Assembly (NCBI GenBank): GCA_030694005.1
Contig: JAUXZG010000102.1
Span: forward strand, 1 to 42,684
DNA length: 42,684 nt
Source of the DNA: Desulfobaccales bacterium
Lineage (GTDB): Bacteria > Desulfobacterota > Desulfobaccia > Desulfobaccales > 0-14-0-80-60-11
Direction of reading: 5' to 3'
Shown: piece by piece, positions 31,649-40,810 of the stretch
Layout of the letters: each line of letters begins with the position of its first letter
Numbering within the stretch: the stretch's first letter is position 1
Made by a program: the position numbers and the translations under genes
Notes under the pieces: model-generated
Seen by the model: the letters and a program-made list of their open reading frames with translations, nothing else
Told to the model about the DNA's origin: nothing
Database searches by the model: none

Positions 31649-34393
31649 CTACCCCTCCCCGTGGAGAATCAGCCCGGCCCAGAAATAGGGGTGCGGTTCT
31701 TTGACCCGCACCGCCTGGCGGGCCTCTTTAAGGGCCTCCAGTTTGGGTTTGCCTGCCTTCACGGCCTGGTAAAAGGTATGGTAAAGCTTCATGGACTCGT
31801 CCACGGGAATGTTCCACAGGGCCACCATGACGCTTCTGGCCCCGGCTTGCTGGAAGGCCCGGGCAAAGTTCAAGACGCCTTCGCCCTGCATCACCCGGCC
31901 CACCCCGGTCATGCAGGCCGCCAGGGTGACCACGTCGGCGTTCAGTTTAAAGTTCATGACTTCGCTGAAAGTCAAGAAGCCGTCGTCCTGGGATTTGGTA
32001 TCCACCTGGGACAAGACCAGCACCGGTTCCTGGAGCCCGGCCAGGTTGTTGGCCAGAAAACCGTGGGTGCCGAAGAAAAAATAGCGGTATTTTTCCAGGG
32101 GGGCCTGGCGCAGCCGGGCCTTGGTGGCCAGCACGTCCAGAAGGACCTGGGGGGGCTGAGGCGCGACCCCAAAAAGGCTCGCCAGGTCCTCCACCGTCTT
32201 TCTGGTTTCCGGCAGGGGCGGGAACTGGAGCTGGACCCCCTTCAGCGTGATGGCCGCCATGGTCATGGCCTTCTCGGGACCGGCGTGTCGCAGCTCCCCG
32301 GCCTTGCCCTGGCCCGCCTTATAAGCCAGATAACGGGGGCTATTTTTCTCATAAATGCAGTCCCCCAGGGCAAACAGCGGCATGGAGGCCTGGGCCAGAC
32401 CCAGGTGGCGGTTTAGGGCCAGGATGGCGGCGGACTGACTGTAGGTGACGGGCCAGCGGTCTCCCACCAGGGCGCTTTTGGCCCAATCCGGCCCGCTCTG
32501 CACCACCAGGGCCTCAAAGGGAAAGGCCCCCAACACCCCGTCCGGCACGATGATCAGCCGGGTGCCCGGGGCCACCCCGGCCAGGGCCGGGGCCAGCAGT
32601 TCCTGGTATAAGGCGGCGGCCTCGGCTAGGGAGAACTTTTCCAAGTCCTCTCTTCTAAGGACGCTTTGCCTAAAAGGGGCCAGCAACGCGGCCAGGCGTT
32701 TTTCCAGGGCTTCCTGCCCCAGGGGCAGGCGGAAGACCTGGGTGCGGCCCCCGGGCTCCACCTTAAAGAGGTAACTTTCCTTGTCCCCCAGGGAGTACTC
32801 CAGGAGCACTTCGCCGGGTTTCAAGGGCAGTTCCTGGGCCTTAAAGGGCCGGGGGTAATGCAGGGCCGCGTAGCGGGGCGCCAGGCGGCGCAGCTCGGCG
32901 AGCAAATCCTCCTGTTCCTTTTGCAGGGCCTCCTGCCGCTGCTGAAACTCGGCCACGACTCGGCCTCTCTTTGCCTGGGGCAGGAAGGAGGCCTCTCTTG
33001 TGGCTTCCAGCTCTTGTAAGTTTTCCTGGAGGCGTTTTTCCCGGTTCGCCAGGTCCGGCGGAATCTGCGGGCTGACGGCGCGGCCGGACCCGGCCACCAT
33101 GGCCTCCAGGAGGGCCCGGCCCTTGATGGACTCGGCAAAATAAAAGGCCGCGGCCGCCGGGTCCGGACCATAGTTTTGCAGGGCCGGAGTTAGGGGTTTT
33201 TTCTGGAGGCCCATCTCGGCCAGGACGGCCACCAGACCCTGGTAGGAGCGGAAATAGCCGCTGAACACCCCAGCTTCAAAAAAGCTGGCGCGTTCCCCCG
33301 GGGTGCGGGCCCTGAGGTCCTCGGTGGCCTGAATGGCCTTGAGAAAGGACGCCGCGGCCTCCTCCTGGCGCCCCAGGCCCTTTAGGGCCAGGCCTTGTTG
33401 GGTATAGTACTGCGCCTGATATTGCGGCCTGGTCGAAGGTATGGGGGCGATGGTGGGCAGGAGTTCCAGGGCCTGGGGCAAACGGCCGGTGGCCAGATAA
33501 AGTTCCACCAACCCCTGCTCCCCCAGCTTGTGTTTGGCCCGGCGGAAACAGGACTCCGCCTGGCCGTAATCCTTCAAGGCCAGGTAGATGAAGCCTAAAT
33601 CTTTAAGGCTCTTGGCGGTCCGGCGGTGGTCCGGCCCCAGGGTCTTCTCATTGATCTGGACCGCCCTTTGGGCCAGAGGCAGGGCCTGGTCATACAGGCC
33701 CAGCTGGGCATAAAGCACCGCCAGGTCGCCCAGGCTGGCCGCGGTGGCCCGGTGTTCCGGCCCCAGAACTTTTTCTCTAATCCTCAGAGCCCGCTCGGTC
33801 AAGGGCCGGGCCTGGGCGTGAGCTCCCATCTGGGCATAGGCATAACCCAGAATGGCCAGGCTTTGCGCGGTATCCTGGTGTTCCGGGGCCAGGACTTTCT
33901 CCCTGATCGTTAAGGCGCGCTGGGCCAGGGGTAAACCCTCTTGAAAGTATCCCAGGAGAATATAAGTCCTTGCCAACCAGGCCAGGGTGGCGGCGGTCTC
34001 CGGCGCCTCGGGGCCCAGGGCCTTTTCCCTGATCTTCAAGGCCCGCTGGTACAAGGGTAAGGCCGGATACCAGTAATAGGCCTCATCATAAGCCCGGGCC
34101 ATGCGGTGGAAAGCGGCGGCGGTCTGGGGATGCTCGGGGCCAAAGGCCTTTTCCACCACTTCCTGGGCCTGGTCGCGCAACCGCAGGCCTTCCATGCCGT
34201 GGCCTTCATTGAACATCTTCATGGCCTCTTGGGTCAAAGCCCTGGCTTTGGCCAACTGCTCCTTCTGGGCCGGGGAGAGAGATTCCAGGCCCGGGTCGGC
34301 GTCCTCAGGTTTCTGGGCAGCCCAGCCGTGGGCCCCTAAGCAAAAAATGAGCAACAAACTAAGGCAGATGGAGACACGTCTGGACATACCCAC
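31649..34393 (-). CDS. Exported TPR-CHAT protease-like protein
   Basis: A 914-residue protein. It has a signal peptide (VSICLSLLLIFCLGAHGWAA) and about eight TPR units at residues 45-330 (repeats such as RALTIREKVLAPEHQDTAQSL). A long helical linker follows, then a C-terminal CHAT domain from about residue 600. CHAT domains are caspase/separase-like cysteine peptidases. The dyad is present: His in FFGTHGFLANN and Cys in TLAACMTGVGR, followed by EGVLNFARAFQQAGARSVMVALW and the terminal YFWAGLILHG. The signal peptide suggests action in the cell envelope. It is the last of three minus-strand genes with a FecR-like protein and a CHASE2-cyclase. Its substrate is unknown. Confidence 0.88.
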   Translation of the reverse strand: MGMSRRVSICLSLLLIFCLGAHGWAAQKPEDADPGLESLSPAQKEQLAKARALTQEAMKMFNEGHGMEGLRLRDQAQEVVEKAFGPEHPQTAAAFHRMARAYDEAYYWYPALPLYQRALKIREKALGPEAPETAATLAWLARTYILLGYFQEGLPLAQRALTIREKVLAPEHQDTAQSLAILGYAYAQMGAHAQARPLTERALRIREKVLGPEHRATAASLGDLAVLYAQLGLYDQALPLAQRAVQINEKTLGPDHRRTAKSLKDLGFIYLALKDYGQAESCFRRAKHKLGEQGLVELYLATGRLPQALELLPTIAPIPSTRPQYQAQYYTQQGLALKGLGRQEEAAASFLKAIQATEDLRARTPGERASFFEAGVFSGYFRSYQGLVAVLAEMGLQKKPLTPALQNYGPDPAAAAFYFAESIKGRALLEAMVAGSGRAVSPQIPPDLANREKRLQENLQELEATREASFLPQAKRGRVVAEFQQRQEALQKEQEDLLAELRRLAPRYAALHYPRPFKAQELPLKPGEVLLEYSLGDKESYLFKVEPGGRTQVFRLPLGQEALEKRLAALLAPFRQSVLRREDLEKFSLAEAAALYQELLAPALAGVAPGTRLIIVPDGVLGAFPFEALVVQSGPDWAKSALVGDRWPVTYSQSAAILALNRHLGLAQASMPLFALGDCIYEKNSPRYLAYKAGQGKAGELRHAGPEKAMTMAAITLKGVQLQFPPLPETRKTVEDLASLFGVAPQPPQVLLDVLATKARLRQAPLEKYRYFFFGTHGFLANNLAGLQEPVLVLSQVDTKSQDDGFLTFSEVMNFKLNADVVTLAACMTGVGRVMQGEGVLNFARAFQQAGARSVMVALWNIPVDESMKLYHTFYQAVKAGKPKLEALKEARQAVRVKEPHPYFWAGLILHGEG

Positions 34394-34438
34394 CTCCCGT
34401 CATGGTAAATAGCAGGATGTAACAATCCCCTGAAATCT

Positions 34439-35248
34439 TCACGGGGAAGCAGGCCCACCAGGGGGTGCAGGTTGGGACCTCGCCCAGTTTTTCAGGTCCT
34501 TGAGGACCGGGTCGCCGGGCTTTTTGGTCAACATGGTGTCGATGACCTTGATCATCTGCTGGTACTGGCCGTAATCCGCCAGAACCCCGAGGAAATATAA
34601 TTCCGGAGTGAAGTCGTCCTCCGGCGTCTTCTTTCGCAGGCTTTGATAAATCTTTTCGGCTTCCTTGATTTCTTTCCGTTCTTCCTGGCTGAGCGGCGGC
34701 CTGCTTGCCACAGCCGGCGGCCTGGGTGCCTCCTCTGACGCCCTGGCTACCACCTCCCCCGGCTCCCCCACAGCCTTCGGCTTGGCGGCCATGAGCGGGA
34801 TGACTCCCGAATAACGCATGCTGGAGCGGGGCAGAGGCATCCCCGGAGCCAGCATCCGTTTGCTTACTTTGGTGGGCAGGACCTGCACTTCCGGTTGGGA
34901 CGGGGGCCCTTTTTCCCCTTCCCCTCGACTTTCCCCCAGGCCGGCAATAAAAGTTACCGGCCCCCTCCAGGTCTCCTGGCGGCCGTTGTCAAAATAAACC
35001 AGTTGCACCAGGCTTTCCGGCGGCAGCTTGAAATGATCCCCCTGGCGAATTTTCATGAAGGCCTGGACCCGCGCCGGTTGTTTCTGGTCGGTTTGATTAA
35101 AGTAGGTGGCCTCTCCGGAAAGTTTGGTCACTAATCCCACATCCACCGGAGAAGTTAGGACCTCCACGGCCCCCAACAGGAGCCCGCCCATCAGCAGGCA
35201 GATACCAAAAACCTTAAGTGCTTGAGCCTTTATGCTTATGGAATTCAT
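34439..35248 (-). CDS. FecR-like periplasmic protein with single TM anchor
   Basis: A 269-residue protein with an N-terminal TM or signal segment (KVFGICLLMGGLLLGAVEVL). Residues about 35-110 form a FecR-like beta domain: GLVTKLSGEATYF, FMKIRQGDHFKLPPESLVQLVYFDNGRQETW. A Pro/Ala-rich linker follows, and a C-terminal helical repeat region (about 195-260, EAEKIYQSLRKK and YFLGVLADYGQYQQM) looks TPR-like. It lies 46 bases from the CHAT gene and 73 bases from the cyclase gene, so one operon is likely. It may link the membrane cyclase to the exported CHAT protein. The family call rests on the FecR-like pattern only. Confidence 0.6.
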   Translation of the reverse strand: MNSISIKAQALKVFGICLLMGGLLLGAVEVLTSPVDVGLVTKLSGEATYFNQTDQKQPARVQAFMKIRQGDHFKLPPESLVQLVYFDNGRQETWRGPVTFIAGLGESRGEGEKGPPSQPEVQVLPTKVSKRMLAPGMPLPRSSMRYSGVIPLMAAKPKAVGEPGEVVARASEEAPRPPAVASRPPLSQEERKEIKEAEKIYQSLRKKTPEDDFTPELYFLGVLADYGQYQQMIKVIDTMLTKKPGDPVLKDLKNWARSQPAPPGGPASP

Positions 35249-35321
35249 CGCCAGTCCCTCCCAGTGATGCTAAAATGCTACCAAAATTGTGCCGATGTGA
35301 AAAGATGAAAGACCTGGGCCT

Positions 35322-37187
35322 TTAAATATTTGGTTCTTCAGAATCCAGGCCCAGCAACTCTATGACCTCAATGGCTTCCTGGCGGCCCTTGACCTGCAAC
35401 TTTTCCCGCCTGCCCGTCACCACCCCCGGCCCGGCAGCCTTGATGGTCTCTATGCTGGCCACCATGGTCCATCCCAACTCTTTGGTCAAACCCTCCAGGC
35501 GGGAGGCCGTGTTTACGGTATCTCCGATGGAAGTGAATTCCAGCCGCTTGGGCGAGCCGATATTGCCCACCACCGCCTCTCCGGTGTTAAGACCGATGCC
35601 GATGTGAAAATCAGGCAACCCCAGGCCCTTAAAACGCTGGGCCATCCAGGCGCGAAACTCCTGGGCTTTTGCGGCCATGGCCAGGGCGCTTTTAATAGCC
35701 CGCCGGGCATGGTCCGGGTGGGCCGCTGGCGCCCCAAACACCGCCATCACCCCGTCCCCGATGAATTTGTCCACCATCCCGCCCTGTTCTAAAATAGGTT
35801 CGCACACCCGGGTAAAATAGGTATTGAGCATCTCCACCACTTCGTGGGGCCTCAGGTGCTCGGAAATCGTGGTGAAATTGCGAATATCGGCAAAGAGCAC
35901 GGTCACCTGGAAGGCTTCGCCCCCCAGGTCGGGGTGCTTGCCGGCAGCCAGGAGTTTTTCTACCACCTCGTCCGCCACATAACGCCCAAAGATCTGGCGC
36001 AGCCTGGCCCGCTCCCGCTCTTCGCCGGTGAGTCTCACCCCCAGACTCCCTAGGTAGGTCAGGATGAGACCCACTTGCACCCCGGCGACGGGAAGAATAA
36101 GGTCGCGCCAAAACAGCAGGTAGGCCACCGCCCCGCAGGCCAGGCCCAGGATAACCCCGGCGGCCAGCCCAACCAGGGGAGATAACCTGAAAAAAATCAA
36201 GGTTCCCAGGGTTACCACCAAAAGCAAATAAAACCAACGGATAACTGTGGGCACCGGCTGGGGAAACCGTCCCGTAAGGATGGTCTCCACAATGTTGGCA
36301 TGAAGCTCAGGCCCGGTCATCATGAGCGCCCCCCTACCCAAAAAGCCTCGGGCATAGGGGGTCAAGGCAATGTCCTGCTGCCCCGATAATTCCGCCCCCA
36401 ATATGACCAACTTATCCTTGAGCCTGAGAATGTCCGGGTCCATTTCCGCCTGGGGGGCAAGCAGACGGCGGAAAGACAGCCGGGGAATGGTGCCCGGCGG
36501 GCCAGCGAAATTAACATAAAGGAGGGGTTGACCTTTACCAACAGGTTCGGCGGCACCGGCCCGCTCCGCCAACCGCGTGGCAAAGGTAACCCAGGCCTCA
36601 CCCTCATCGTCCGCCAGGATCGGCACGAATTGACGGATCACGCCGTCGGGGTCATTGTAAAAATTGACCAGGCCCACATCGTCCAGCTTGCCCGGCAGCG
36701 AAAGCCAGTAATCGGCGAGGGGCAAGAGCACTTTTCTCATGCCCTTCTCATCGATGACCAGGTTGGCGGCCAACACCACCTTACCTGAAGCCAGCTGTTC
36801 CCTGAAGGGCAGGTCGAACCGGCGGCTCTGCTGCGGGTCGGGCAATCCCAGCTTTTTGAGCCAGGATTCAGCGCTTGCGGAGAAAAGATAATCCAGGCCA
36901 ACGACCCGGACCCCGACTTTTCGCAAAACTTCCAGGGCCCGGGCAATGTGGGGGGACCAGAACACCAGGGGTTCGTCCTGACGTTCCAATCTGGTCTGGT
37001 CGTCGATGGCCGCAATGACCACATTTTCAGGGAGGTACCGCCGGCCTGCCAGTTGATGCCAGGTATCATAATAAAAGGCCTCCGGCATTTTAAACCAGTC
37101 GGCCCGGGAGGCGACTTCCACCACCCCCCAAACTATGATCACCAGCAGCGCCCCATACCAAAAATTCCTGCGCATGGTCAGGCCCAT
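35322..37187 (-). CDS. CHASE2-domain class III adenylate cyclase
   Basis: A 621-residue membrane receptor cyclase. TM1 (about 8-24) is followed by a periplasmic CHASE2 sensor domain (about 30-305: VVIAAIDDQTRLERQ, VVGLDYLFS, GLVNFYNDPDGVIR, LGAELSGQQDIALTPY). Three TM helices span about 313-385. The C-terminal cyclase domain starts at about 425. Metal-binding Asp residues lie in VLFADIRNFT and FIGDGVMAVFG. The adenine-specifying Lys (MVDKFIGDG) and the Asp and Asn/Arg of SIGDTVNTASRLEG are present. The enzyme should therefore make cAMP on sensing an envelope signal. It is first in the operon with the FecR-like and CHAT genes. Confidence 0.92.
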   Translation of the reverse strand: MGLTMRRNFWYGALLVIIVWGVVEVASRADWFKMPEAFYYDTWHQLAGRRYLPENVVIAAIDDQTRLERQDEPLVFWSPHIARALEVLRKVGVRVVGLDYLFSASAESWLKKLGLPDPQQSRRFDLPFREQLASGKVVLAANLVIDEKGMRKVLLPLADYWLSLPGKLDDVGLVNFYNDPDGVIRQFVPILADDEGEAWVTFATRLAERAGAAEPVGKGQPLLYVNFAGPPGTIPRLSFRRLLAPQAEMDPDILRLKDKLVILGAELSGQQDIALTPYARGFLGRGALMMTGPELHANIVETILTGRFPQPVPTVIRWFYLLLVVTLGTLIFFRLSPLVGLAAGVILGLACGAVAYLLFWRDLILPVAGVQVGLILTYLGSLGVRLTGEERERARLRQIFGRYVADEVVEKLLAAGKHPDLGGEAFQVTVLFADIRNFTTISEHLRPHEVVEMLNTYFTRVCEPILEQGGMVDKFIGDGVMAVFGAPAAHPDHARRAIKSALAMAAKAQEFRAWMAQRFKGLGLPDFHIGIGLNTGEAVVGNIGSPKRLEFTSIGDTVNTASRLEGLTKELGWTMVASIETIKAAGPGVVTGRREKLQVKGRQEAIEVIELLGLDSEEPNI

Positions 37188-37293
37188 TAATCTGTGGGAA
37201 TAGGACTCAGGGTTCTAGCCCTCCAGTTTTTGTTCCGCCTCGGGGCGATATCTACATGATGCTCAGTTTTTTCGGAAAATGGTAGCAAGAAAT

Positions 37294-37324
37294 AAAAAGG
37301 GGCACGGCCAAAAACCGTAACCCC
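37294..37324 (-). terminator. Intrinsic terminator of the tRNA-Val transcript
   Basis: Minus-strand stem of GGGGTTACGG paired with CCGTGCCCC (small bulge), followed by TTTTT. It starts 11 bases after the tRNA end and separates the tRNA from the CHASE2-cyclase gene. Confidence 0.75.
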
Positions 37325-37334
37325 TTGAATTTGC

Positions 37335-37409
37335 TGGTAGGCGGTACTGGATTTGAACCAGTGACTTCCACCGTGTGAGGATGGCACTCTACCACTGAGT
37401 TAACCGCCC
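37335..37409 (-). tRNA. tRNA-Val (anticodon CAC)
   Basis: A full cloverleaf can be folded. The acceptor arm is GGGCGGT / ACCGCCT with one G-U pair, and the D-arm ACTC/GAGT has loop AGTGGTA. Anticodon stem CCATC/GGTGG has loop CTCACAC and anticodon CAC, which reads GUG (valine). T-arm ACTGG/CCAGT has loop TTCAAAT. CCA is encoded in the gene. It has its own promoter and terminator. Confidence 0.95.
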
Positions 37410-37427
37410 GGCTTTGTCGTCTAATTT

Positions 37428-37456
37428 TTTATAAATCAAAAAAGGTGCTTTGACAA
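37428..37456 (-). promoter_or_regulatory. Promoter of tRNA-Val
   Basis: TTGTCA (complement of 37451-37456) and TATAAA (complement of 37428-37433) with 17-base spacing, about 19 bases upstream of the tRNA 5' end. The spacing puts the transcription start a few bases before the tRNA leader. Confidence 0.7.
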
Positions 37457-37511
37457 GTCCCTGTGGCCCGCCGAGGGAAAGATTTTTAGCGGTGACCGGG
37501 GTTTATAACCC

Positions 37512-38180
37512 CTAGCCACCCAGGTCAATCACCTGCCAGGCCTGCTCTTGTCGAATGATTTCCCCGGCCAGGTCCACCACTTCGGGGTGGGCGTCGATGA
37601 GGCCGGTGTCGCTGGTGCATATGGGGCCTTTACAGTTTACCAGTTCCCGCTCCGGCACCGGCGCCGCCGCGGCCGCCACCAAAAGCCCCCGGGCCGCCCA
37701 GATCTCCGTGGTGCGCCGGGCCAGTTCCCCGCTGAAGCTTAAAGGGGCGTCATAAAAGACGCTTAAGCGGCCCACCTGATGTTTAGCCAGATAAGCGGCC
37801 AGCAGGTTAAGGACCTTATCGGTCTCGGTAGAGGGCCGGAAGGCCCGGGACACCTGTCCCACATCCCGGATAAAGCCGTCGTCCGCGGCCACCAGGGGCA
37901 GGCGGCGTAAGGCGCATTCCAGGGTGATGAGGACATTGTGGCCGTCCACCCCTAAGGGTTGGCCCGTCAGGTCTTTTAAAAGGCGCAGTTTGGCCCGGCG
38001 GGCGGCGGCCTCAGCCGGGGCGAACACCCCCCGGTGCAGCAACTGGCGGGCGGTGTGATGCAGATTATAGCGGTTCCCCACCAGGGTTAGGGACGCGCCC
38101 CGGGGGTAGCCCCGGGCCAAAAGATGGCGCAGGTCCCGGGCGGCTTCTTTTAGTAACGGTAGCGCTTGCTTGATTGCCAA
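37512..38180 (-). CDS. DUF434 family protein
   Basis: A 222-residue soluble protein of unknown function. Its N-terminal 60 residues match DUF434: DLRHLLARGYPRGASLTLVGNRYNL, then RQLLHRGVF. The C-terminal part (GQPLGVDGHNVLITLECAL, DGFIRDVGQV, FYDAPLSFSGELA, NCKGPICTSDTGLID) is the usual partner domain of this family, with an Asp/His/Asn-rich pocket that could bind a nucleotide or metal. This is not proven. The start is a TTG with AAAGG close by, so translation may be weak. It stands alone between tRNA-Val and the flavodiiron gene. Confidence 0.75.
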   Translation of the reverse strand: MAIKQALPLLKEAARDLRHLLARGYPRGASLTLVGNRYNLHHTARQLLHRGVFAPAEAAARRAKLRLLKDLTGQPLGVDGHNVLITLECALRRLPLVAADDGFIRDVGQVSRAFRPSTETDKVLNLLAAYLAKHQVGRLSVFYDAPLSFSGELARRTTEIWAARGLLVAAAAAPVPERELVNCKGPICTSDTGLIDAHPEVVDLAGEIIRQEQAWQVIDLGG

Positions 38181-38194
38181 CCTTTTTCGAGGGT

Positions 38195-38323
38195 CTTCGC
38201 TTCGCTCAGAATGACAAGATAAGAATAGCTTCCAGCCTTTGGGAGCACAGGCGGGACGCCTGTGCCACTAATTTGGGTTTTGGGGGAGGAGGGCAGGGAC
38301 CTCAGGTCCCTGGCCCTCCCCCC
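38195..38323. repeat. Repeat cluster downstream of the flavodiiron gene
   Basis: Three different repeats in sequence. At 38195-38216 is CTTCGCTTCGCTCAGAATGA, a sequence found between genes in many bacteria. At 38245-38265 lie perfect arms GCACAGGCG / CGCCTGTGC. At 38281-38323 is the G-run/C-run hairpin with the core CAGGGACCT-C-AGGTCCCTG. The last may end transcription of the flavodiiron gene. Confidence 0.65.
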
Positions 38324-38332
38324 ATAAAACCA

Positions 38333-39523
38333 TCACTTCCCTTTCAAATTCTCCCGGGCCAGTTTTTCGCCCAGGGATCGGGCTGCGTCCAATTCTTGCG
38401 GGTCGGGAATATACTTGCACCGCAGCCCCTCATGCACCACCTTGAGTTTCATGGCCTCCAGTTCCTGGTTGATTAGTTTCACCGCCTCGCCGCTCCAGCC
38501 AAAGGACCCGAAGGCCGCGGCTGCCTTTCCTTTGGGGCGCAGCCCCTTCAGGTAGGTCAAGAACTGGGCCATGGTGGGGAAAATGCCGTTATTTAAGGTG
38601 GGAGACCCGAACAGCAGGAGGCCCGCGTCCAGTACCTCGGTGACGATGTCGCTGTAATGGGTGCGGCGCAGGTGGTGCAACTGGGCCTCCACCCCGGCGT
38701 CCATCAGGCCCTGGGTCAAGGCCTCGGCCATCATCTCCGTGCTGTGCCACATGGTGTCGTAAATCACCAGGGCCTTGGGCTCCACCTCCCCGGCGGCCCA
38801 CTTCCGGTAGGCCTCCAGCACCCAGGCCGGGTTGCGGTAGATCAGCCCATGGTCCGGCGCAATCATCTTGAAGGCCAGCCCCAACTGGGCGACTTTCTCT
38901 AAGAGCTGGGTTATCAGGGTGCCGAAGGGCATCAGGATGTTGGCATAATACTTTTTAAGCTGATGGAAATAGTCGGGAGGATAGTCGGGCAGCTGGTCGT
39001 CGAAGCGCTCGCTGGAGGCCAGGTGCGCTCCAAAGGCGTCGCTGGAGAACAGGAGCTGTTCCTCCTTGAGGTAGGTCATCATGGAGTCCGGCCAGTGAAG
39101 CATGGGAGTTTCCAGAAAGGTCAGGTTATACCTTCCCAGGGACAGGTCGCTGCCGGTCTTCACCTCCACGAAGGGCCAGTCCTGTTTAAAGTGGCGGCTC
39201 AAACCCGCCTTGCCCAGAGGCGAGCAGAAAACCTTTTCCGGCCGCACCCGAGCGATGACCTCGGGCAGACCCCCGGAATGGTCCATTTCCACATGGTTGG
39301 AGACGATATAAGAGATCTTCTCCGGGGGCACAATTTCAGCCACCCGGGCCATCATCTCCGGCACCAATTCGGCCTTGACCGTGTCGATGAGGGTGATGTG
39401 CTCGTCCAATATCAGATAAGCGTTGTAAGTGGTGCCCGCTTCCGTGAGATAACCATGAAAGTCCCTCAAGGTCCAATCAATGGCTCCCACCCAATAGACC
39501 TTAGGAACCAGCTCCACTACCAT
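38333..39523 (-). CDS. Flavodiiron protein (A-type; rubredoxin:oxygen oxidoreductase / NO reductase)
   Basis: A 396-residue soluble enzyme that reduces O2 to water, or NO to N2O, and protects anaerobes. The N-terminal metallo-beta-lactamase-like domain carries the diiron ligand pattern NHVEMDHSGG, with further ligands in LHWPDSMMT-type and APDHGLIYR segments. The C-terminal flavodoxin domain (from about 255, ALVIYDTMWHSTEMMAEAL) binds FMN through the Thr/Ser-rich loop and GSPTLNNGIFPT. There is no C-terminal rubredoxin extension. A GGAGG site precedes the ATG. Electrons would come from a rubredoxin encoded elsewhere. It shows that the organism meets oxygen or NO despite an anaerobic setting. 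Confidence 0.95.
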   Translation of the reverse strand: MVVELVPKVYWVGAIDWTLRDFHGYLTEAGTTYNAYLILDEHITLIDTVKAELVPEMMARVAEIVPPEKISYIVSNHVEMDHSGGLPEVIARVRPEKVFCSPLGKAGLSRHFKQDWPFVEVKTGSDLSLGRYNLTFLETPMLHWPDSMMTYLKEEQLLFSSDAFGAHLASSERFDDQLPDYPPDYFHQLKKYYANILMPFGTLITQLLEKVAQLGLAFKMIAPDHGLIYRNPAWVLEAYRKWAAGEVEPKALVIYDTMWHSTEMMAEALTQGLMDAGVEAQLHHLRRTHYSDIVTEVLDAGLLLFGSPTLNNGIFPTMAQFLTYLKGLRPKGKAAAAFGSFGWSGEAVKLINQELEAMKLKVVHEGLRCKYIPDPQELDAARSLGEKLARENLKGK

Positions 39524-39562
39524 ATTGACCTCCGGGTTAATGAGCTTGAGGGTTAATGAATT

Positions 39563-39603
39563 TGGGGGAGGGGGCTAAGGGCCTGTGGCCCTTACCCCCA
39601 CCA
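39563..39603. repeat. G/C-run palindrome after dnaJ/cbpA
   Basis: TGGGGGAGGGGGCTAAGGGCC, broken here as TGGGGGAGGGGG then CTAAGGGCC, pairs with GGCCCTTACCCCCA across a TGT loop. The inner core resembles the one at 1067-1086. It lies 9 bases beyond the DnaJ stop, a likely transcription end on the minus strand. Confidence 0.65.
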
Positions 39604-39612
39604 CATCTTGCC

Positions 39613-40560
39613 CTACAACCCCTCCTTTACCAGGTCTTCCAGGAGGGTTTTTTGTTTTTTGGTCAAATTTGTGGGGGTTTCCACGATGATGCGGACGTAT
39701 TGGTCCCCCCGGTTTTTGCCGTTGGCGAAGGGCAGGCCGTAGTTTTTAAGGCGCATCTTGGTATGGCTCTGGGTGCCGGGCGGCACCTTGAGGCTCATGG
39801 TCTTGCCGTCCAGGGTGGGGATAGTCACCTTGGTCCCTAAGGTGGCCTCGGTGAACTGGATACGCCGGTCCACATAAAGGTCATTCCCTTCCCGTTTGAA
39901 GACCGGGTGTTCCACCTCTTTCAGTCTGACATAGAGGTCGCCGGAGGGGCCTCCCATGTGGCTTACGCCCCCTTTGCCGGCCAGACGCAACTTTTTTCCC
40001 GGCAAAGTCCCGGGGGGGATTTTCACGGATATCTTTTCCGCCTGGCCGTCCCGGCTGAAGCTTACCAGCTTCTCGGTACCGAAGGCCATTTCGTGGAGGG
40101 TGATGGGCAGTTCCACCTGCAGGTCGTCCCCTTTCAGGGGCTGGGCCTGGGCTTGAAAGTCTTCCGGGGCGCCATAACGAAAGATGCGGGTGCGGCCCCC
40201 CCTAGGCGCAGAATGGGCCCTAAAATTTCCATAACCGCCAAATATACGGCTGAAGAAACTGTCGGAAGCACCGGCGCCAAAAATCTCGCTGAAGTCAAAA
40301 CCTCGAAAGATGTCTTCCTGGGAGAACTTGGCCCGAAAGCCCTGGAAACCGTAAGTGTCGTATTCTTTGCGTTTCTCTGGATTGCTCAGGACGGCATAGG
40401 CTTCGCTGATCTGCTTAAACTTCTCTTCGGCTTGGCTTTTATCCCCCTTCACCTTATCGGGATGGTACTTGAGGGCTAGCTTGCGGTAAGCTTTTTTAAG
40501 TTCTTCCGGGGTGACATTACGGCTAACCCCGAGTATTTGGTAATAATCCATCTCCGCCAT
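39613..40560 (-). CDS. CbpA-type DnaJ co-chaperone
   Basis: A 315-residue Hsp40. The J-domain (5-70) contains the essential HPD in YHPDKVKGD and activates DnaK. A Gly/Phe-rich linker (about 80-125) follows, then two DnaJ C-terminal substrate domains (from [15 protein letters not shown] to the end) with [19 protein letters not shown]. The Cys-rich zinc finger of full DnaJ is absent, as in CbpA, so this is type B. It has a consensus sigma-70 promoter directly upstream. No dnaK or grpE lies in the window. Confidence 0.92.
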   Translation of the reverse strand: MAEMDYYQILGVSRNVTPEELKKAYRKLALKYHPDKVKGDKSQAEEKFKQISEAYAVLSNPEKRKEYDTYGFQGFRAKFSQEDIFRGFDFSEIFGAGASDSFFSRIFGGYGNFRAHSAPRGGRTRIFRYGAPEDFQAQAQPLKGDDLQVELPITLHEMAFGTEKLVSFSRDGQAEKISVKIPPGTLPGKKLRLAGKGGVSHMGGPSGDLYVRLKEVEHPVFKREGNDLYVDRRIQFTEATLGTKVTIPTLDGKTMSLKVPPGTQSHTKMRLKNYGLPFANGKNRGDQYVRIIVETPTNLTKKQKTLLEDLVKEGL

Positions 40561-40607
40561 GGGATATTCTCACATTTGCCGCCAGGCCAGGCTGGCTGAT
40601 TTCCAAT

Positions 40608-40635
40608 ATTATAAGATTTGGATGAATTTTGTCAA
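40608..40635 (-). promoter_or_regulatory. Consensus sigma-70 promoter of the cbpA-type gene
   Basis: Exact TTGACA (complement of 40630-40635) and exact TATAAT (complement of 40608-40613), with a 16-base spacer, about 48 bases upstream of the ATG. No heat-shock (sigma-32 or CIRCE) element was seen. Confidence 0.8.
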
Positions 40636-40810
40636 GGCATCTTTAAGTATAACCTTTGTATTTTATTAGAAAAATCTCATAAGGCATTTTGTCTTCGGTT
40701 ATTTATCTCCTTGATTATTTATTTTTTTGTGGTATCTATCACGTGTTATGTAGTATGGCCCGGTTCCGACCCGGCAAGTAGCTGGATATTCTTTTTTCAA
40801 GGAGGTTGGC

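Noticed and set aside
31622-32416. 264-residue plus-strand frame
   Set aside because: Antisense to the CHAT domain, whose His and Cys motifs are clear.
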